This document shows positions 60,120 to 64,000 of a DNA stretch of 64,000 bases, one piece after another. The stretch's first letter is position 1. Every line of letters starts with the position of its first letter. The position numbers and the translations under genes were made by a program. Under the pieces are notes generated by a model. That model searched no databases. It saw nothing but the letters and a program-made list of their open reading frames with translations, and had not been told where the DNA came from. Source of the DNA: Polynucleobacter hirudinilacicola (GTDB lineage Bacteria; Pseudomonadota; Gammaproteobacteria; Burkholderiales; Burkholderiaceae); the NCBI RefSeq assembly GCF_002192535.1, contig NZ_NAIA01000003.1, forward strand, positions 403,954 to 467,953. The letters run 5' to 3'.

Positions 60120-63098
60120 ATGAGTCTGACTCGTAAATCAAACACCCCACAAAGCAGTCGCTCCACATCTCACTTGATTGGTAGCTTGTCGCGCGGTTTA
60201 AAAGCGGCGGTGCCAACTATGGATCGCCGAACATTCTTAAAGCGTTCAGGTGTTGGCGTTGGTGCTGGTATCGCTGCAAGCCAGCTGACGATGGTGCAAA
60301 AGGTTTCTGCTGAGCAAAGCAAGGCAATGCTCGATGGCAAAGGCAAGATCGAAGTTAAAAGAACGATTTGTACCCACTGCTCAGTTGGTTGCGCTACAGA
60401 TGCTACTGTTGAGAATGGTGTTTGGGTTCGTCAAGATTCTGTATTCGATTCGCCAATTAATATGGGCGCCTACTGTGCCAAGGGAGCTTCCTTGCGTGAG
60501 CACGGTCATGGCGACTATCGCTTGCGCTACCCAATGAAGTTGGTTGATGGAAAGTATCAGCGTATTTCATGGGATCAAGCTCTTACTGAAATTACTGCCC
60601 AAATGAAGAGCATTCGTGAGAAATATTCTCCTGATGCTATGTATTTCATTGGTTCATCAAAGCACAATAACGAACAAGCCTACTTACTCCGTAAGTGGGT
60701 TTCTTTCTTTGGTACAAACAATACAGACCATCAAGCTCGTATTTGTCACTCCACAACGGTTGCCGGTGTAGCAAATACCTGGGGCTATGGTGCGATGACC
60801 AATAGCTACAACGATATGATGAACTCTAAAGCTGCCATGTATATTGGCTCAAATGCTGCAGAGGCACACCCAGTTTCGATGTTGAGCTTGTTGCATGCAA
60901 AAGAAAATGGTTGCAAGGTAATCGTGGTTGACCCACGTTACACACGTACTGCCGCTAAGTCAGATCAGTATGTACGCATTCGTTCTGGTACTGACATTCC
61001 TTTCTTGTTTGGTCTTCTGTATCACATCTTCAAAAATGGCTGGGAAGATAAGAAGTACATCAATGACCGCGTCTACGGTATGGATGAGATCCGCAAAGAA
61101 GTAATGGAAAAGTGGACTCCTGCAAACGTTGAAGAAGCTTGCGGTGTACCTGAAGCGCAAATGTATAAAGTCGCTGAAACATTAGCCAAGAATCGTCCGA
61201 GCACGGTTGTTTGGTGTATGGGCCAAACGCAGCACACCATCGGTAACTCTATGGTTCGTGCGTCATGCATTTTGCAGTTAGCCCTAGGTAACATTGGTAA
61301 GTCTGGTGGCGGAACTAATATTTTCCGTGGTCACGACAACGTTCAGGGTGCAACTGACGTAGGTCCTAATCCAGATTCATTGCCTGGCTACTATGGTTTG
61401 GCTGCTGGGTCATGGAAACACTATGCAACAGTTTGGGGTGTTGATTACGAGTGGATCAAAGGTCGTTATGCACCAGACATGATGGAGAAATCAGGCACTA
61501 CCGTTTCTCGTTGGGTTGATGCTGTGCTTGAGAAGAACGACATGATTGATCAGCAAACCAGCGTTAAAGGTTTGTTCTTCTGGGGTCATGCTCCTAACTC
61601 ACAAACTCGTGGCCTTGATATGAAGCGCGCAATGGACACCTTGGATCTGCTCGTTGTAGTTGATCCATATCCAAGCGCAACTGCTGCAATGGCTGCAATG
61701 CCTTCAGCAGAAGGTCAGTCAGTAAACAAGAATCGCAATGTTTATTTGCTGCCAGCTGCAACTCAGTTTGAGACCTGCGGAACTGCAACTGCATCTAATC
61801 GTTCATTGCAGTGGCGCGAGAAGGTCATCGATCCTTTGTTTGAGTCTGTGCCTGACCATGTGATCATGCAAGCGTTTGCTGATCGCCTAGGTTTCGGCGA
61901 AGAGTTGTCAAAGAACTACAAGATGCTGAGCACCAAGTTTGCTGGTAAGCAATGGAAAGAGCCACAGATTGAAGATATCTTGCGTGAGATTAATCGCTCC
62001 GTTTGGACGATTGGATACACCGGTCAAACTCCAGAGCGTCTCAAAGCTCACATGAGAATGGTTGCTACATTTGATCCGAAGACCCTTAAATCACGAGGTG
62101 GTGTTGACCCAGTAACTGGTTACGACACTACTGGCGATTACTACGGTTTGCCTTGGCCTTGTTATGGAACAGCTGCAATCAAGCATCCAGGTTCACCAAA
62201 TCTCTATGACACCAGTAAGAGTGTGATGGAGGGTGGTGGTAACTTCCGTGCCAACTTTGGTATTGAGAAAGATGGCAAGACCTTGCTGGCAGAAGATGGC
62301 TCTTACTCAAAGGGTTCCGCAATCAAGACCGGCTATCCAGAGTTCGATCACGTATTCGTGAAGAAGCTCGGTTGGTGGAATCAGTTGACTGAAGATGAGC
62401 AAAAAGCTGCCGAAGGTAAGAACTGGAAGACTGACTTGTCTGGCGGTATTCAGCGAGTTGTGATGAAGAATGGTTGTCATCCATTTGGTAATGCGAAAGC
62501 TCGCGCAGTTGTTTGGAACTTCCCAGATGCAGTTCCAATTCACCGTGAAGCGCTCTACAGTACTAACGCTGCAATGATGCGCAAGTACCCAACGTCTGCA
62601 GATAAGAAGAATTTCTGGCGCTTGCCAACTCTCTATAAGACTGTCCAAGATCAAAACTTGAACAACAAGCTTTATGAGAAGTTCCCAATTATTCTGACCT
62701 CAGGTCGTTTGGTTGAGTACGAGGGCGGTGGAGATGAGACTCGTTCCAACCCATGGTTGGCTGAGTTACAACAAGAAAACTTCGTAGAGATTAATCCTAA
62801 GGCAGCAGCAGATCGCGGCATTAAGAACTGGGATTATGTTTGGGTGAAGTCCCCAACTGGTGCCAAGATCAAAGTGCGCGCATTAGTCACTGAGCGCGTT
62901 GACAAAGAAACTGCCTTTATCCCATTCCACTTTGCAGGATGGTGGCAAGGTAATGACTTGCGTAAGTATTATCCAGAGGGTGCTGCTCCAGTCGTTTTGG
63001 GTGAGGCGGTCAATACTGCAACTACCTATGGTTATGACCAGGTGACGATGATGCAGGAGACTAAAACCACTATGTGTCAAATCGAGAAATTTGCCTAA
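60120..63098 (+). CDS. fdhA: Formate dehydrogenase catalytic subunit (molybdopterin)
   Basis: 992 residues. A twin-arginine signal, MDRRTFLKRSGVGVGAGIAA, lies behind a 33-residue leader; ATG 60120 is chosen for its Shine-Dalgarno AGGGA. The [4Fe-4S] site is CTHCSVGCATDATVENG plus the later AYCAKGAS. The molybdenum or tungsten ligand is Cys in QARICHSTTVAGVANTWGYG, where E. coli FDH-N has selenocysteine. The protein should be periplasmic, with FdhB. This is the respiratory type that sends electrons from formate to quinone. Confidence 0.94.
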   Translation: MSLTRKSNTPQSSRSTSHLIGSLSRGLKAAVPTMDRRTFLKRSGVGVGAGIAASQLTMVQKVSAEQSKAMLDGKGKIEVKRTICTHCSVGCATDATVENGVWVRQDSVFDSPINMGAYCAKGASLREHGHGDYRLRYPMKLVDGKYQRISWDQALTEITAQMKSIREKYSPDAMYFIGSSKHNNEQAYLLRKWVSFFGTNNTDHQARICHSTTVAGVANTWGYGAMTNSYNDMMNSKAAMYIGSNAAEAHPVSMLSLLHAKENGCKVIVVDPRYTRTAAKSDQYVRIRSGTDIPFLFGLLYHIFKNGWEDKKYINDRVYGMDEIRKEVMEKWTPANVEEACGVPEAQMYKVAETLAKNRPSTVVWCMGQTQHTIGNSMVRASCILQLALGNIGKSGGGTNIFRGHDNVQGATDVGPNPDSLPGYYGLAAGSWKHYATVWGVDYEWIKGRYAPDMMEKSGTTVSRWVDAVLEKNDMIDQQTSVKGLFFWGHAPNSQTRGLDMKRAMDTLDLLVVVDPYPSATAAMAAMPSAEGQSVNKNRNVYLLPAATQFETCGTATASNRSLQWREKVIDPLFESVPDHVIMQAFADRLGFGEELSKNYKMLSTKFAGKQWKEPQIEDILREINRSVWTIGYTGQTPERLKAHMRMVATFDPKTLKSRGGVDPVTGYDTTGDYYGLPWPCYGTAAIKHPGSPNLYDTSKSVMEGGGNFRANFGIEKDGKTLLAEDGSYSKGSAIKTGYPEFDHVFVKKLGWWNQLTEDEQKAAEGKNWKTDLSGGIQRVVMKNGCHPFGNAKARAVVWNFPDAVPIHREALYSTNAAMMRKYPTSADKKNFWRLPTLYKTVQDQNLNNKLYEKFPIILTSGRLVEYEGGGDETRSNPWLAELQQENFVEINPKAAADRGIKNWDYVWVKSPTGAKIKVRALVTERVDKETAFIPFHFAGWWQGNDLRKYYPEGAAPVVLGEAVNTATTYGYDQVTMMQETKTTMCQIEKFA

Positions 63099-63125
63099 GT
63101 CAAAAAATAAAGTCAGGAGAACACA

Positions 63126-63782
63126 ATGGCAAGAATGAAATTTATCTGCGACACAGAGCGATGCATCGAATGCAACGGCTGTGTGACTGCTTGTAAGAAC
63201 GATAACGAAGTACCTTGGGGCGTGAATCGTCGCCGTGTTGTTACGGTAAACGACGGCATCATCGGTCAAGAAAAGTCTATTTCAGTTGCTTGTATGCACT
63301 GTACCGATGCTCCTTGTATGGCTGTGTGCCCGGTAGATTGCTTCTACCGCACCGATGAAGGCGTTGTCCTTCATGACAAGGATATTTGCATTGGTTGTGG
63401 ATACTGCTCATTTGCATGCCCATTTGGTGCGCCACAGTTCCTTAGCAAGGGCGCCTTTGGCTCCCGCAGCAAGATGGACAAGTGCACATTCTGCAGCGGT
63501 GGCCCAGAAGAGAATGGCAGTGTTGCTGAGTTTGAGAAATATGGCCGTAATCGCCTTGCAGAAGGTAAGTTGCCTCTCTGTGCGGAGATGTGTTCTACCA
63601 AGGCATTGATTGGTGGTGACAGCGATATTATCTCGGGAATCTTCAATAACCGAGTTGCAACACGCGAGAAGAATGGCAAGTATGCGGGTTCTAAAGCGTT
63701 TGGTTGGACTACTGCTTATGGTGGGCCAGATACTCCGGCGCCAACTCCAACACCTGCTGCAAAAATTCCAGGAGCTAAATAA
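63126..63782 (+). CDS. fdhB: Formate dehydrogenase iron-sulfur subunit
   Basis: 218 residues with four [4Fe-4S] motifs: CDTERCIECNGCVTACKND, CMHCTDAPCMAVCPVDC, CIGCGYCSFACPFGAP, and CTFCSGGPEE with CAEMCSTKAL. It takes electrons from FdhA and passes them to the membrane subunit. The C-terminal Pro/Thr-rich tail APTPTPAAKIPGAK is odd but common in this group. Shine-Dalgarno AGGAG at 63114-63118. It shares one base with the next gene. Confidence 0.93.
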   Translation: MARMKFICDTERCIECNGCVTACKNDNEVPWGVNRRRVVTVNDGIIGQEKSISVACMHCTDAPCMAVCPVDCFYRTDEGVVLHDKDICIGCGYCSFACPFGAPQFLSKGAFGSRSKMDKCTFCSGGPEENGSVAEFEKYGRNRLAEGKLPLCAEMCSTKALIGGDSDIISGIFNNRVATREKNGKYAGSKAFGWTTAYGGPDTPAPTPTPAAKIPGAK

Positions 63783-64000
63783 TGAAATTCAATTTCAAAA
63801 CTCTCGGCTTATGTTTTGCAGCAGCAACTCTGTTGGCCGCATGTTCTGAGCCACCAGAAATCGCAGCTAAGGTGGCAAAGCGTCCTGACGTTGCCCCATA
63901 CATGGGTGCTGATAATGGTTTCATGACTAAAAACTGGACCCCAAAGAATCAAACCAGTTGGACTGAATCCGTTGATAAGCGCACTCAGGGTCAAAACGAA
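63782..64000 (+). CDS. Start of exported protein, probably formate dehydrogenase gamma/cytochrome subunit
   Basis: Only the first 73 residues are in the window. The signal MKFNFKTLGLCFAAATLLAA ends in lipobox LAAC (Cys21). The next part, RPDVAPYMGADNGFMTKNWTPKNQ and KRTQGQNE, resembles the N-terminal extension of cytochrome b subunits of formate dehydrogenases in Burkholderiales, and the gene is coupled to fdhB by TAATG. The membrane and heme part would lie beyond the window, so the call rests mainly on context. Confidence 0.65.
   Translation, partial: MKFNFKTLGLCFAAATLLAACSEPPEIAAKVAKRPDVAPYMGADNGFMTKNWTPKNQTSWTESVDKRTQGQNE

Noticed and set aside
60729-60788. Selenocysteine in the formate dehydrogenase active site
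   Set aside because: The codon at the metal-ligand position reads TGT (Cys) in RICHSTTVAG, not TGA, and the frame is open without a stop.

Overview
The window is most of a photosynthesis gene cluster (PGC) from a moderately low-GC betaproteobacterium, followed by ordinary chromosomal genes. Several traits point to an aerobic anoxygenic phototroph of the Burkholderiales, most likely Polynucleobacter or a close relative: a type-2 reaction centre (pufLM, puhA) with a tetraheme PufC, the oxygen-dependent cyclase AcsF without BchE in view, spheroidenone-type carotenoid genes (crtI, crtB, crtC, crtD, crtA), and PpsR/AerR-type control. The taxonomic call is inference from gene content, layout and base composition; there is no rRNA gene here.

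Layout. Positions 1-5.8 kb: end of bchY, bchZ, then the puf operon pufB - small membrane protein - pufA - pufL - pufM - pufC. Positions 5.8-8.4 kb: crtI and crtB (+). Positions 8.5-13.8 kb: a minus-strand block read as aerR/ppaA, ppsR, crtA, crtD, crtC. A 201-bp divergent control region with a perfect TGT-N12-ACA PpsR box separates it from a long plus-strand run: bchF-N-B-H-L-M, lhaA, puhA-B-C, a 117-residue unknown, acsF, puhE, ispH (14-29.3 kb). A second PpsR-boxed promoter at 29.4 kb starts bchG, a second PucC-family gene, bchP, tspO, hemA, dxs and bciB (to 37.8 kb). A second AerR-like cobalamin-binding protein gene, with its own promoter and a structured leader, closes the cluster. Thus bacteriochlorophyll synthesis (hemA to bchP), precursor supply (dxs, ispH), carotenoids, reaction-centre assembly and regulation are nearly all here. 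bchC, bchX, bchI, bchD, bchO, crtE and crtF are not seen and may lie upstream of the window.

From 38.9 kb the content is general: type II NADH dehydrogenase, a DUF455 ferritin-like protein, a tandem pair of paralogous lipoproteins, queE, queD, tadA, LD-carboxypeptidase, a SOUL heme protein; then a minus-strand block of RlmJ, PAP2 phosphatase and three cell-envelope sugar/lipid genes; then a DUF3047 lipoprotein, copper ATPase and chaperone, and the Fe-S carrier ApbC. The window ends in a respiratory formate dehydrogenase locus (DUF3305, DUF3306, polyferredoxin, TorD-like chaperone, small Tat protein, FdhA, FdhB and the start of the next gene).

The most unusual items are a 73-residue single-helix membrane protein inserted between pufB and pufA, two AerR-like regulators in one cluster, a crtC gene with no normal start codon, and a bchG promoter whose PpsR box contains a consensus -35 element. 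No tRNA, rRNA, insertion sequence, prophage or CRISPR array was seen. There is no gene-free stretch longer than about 200 bp.
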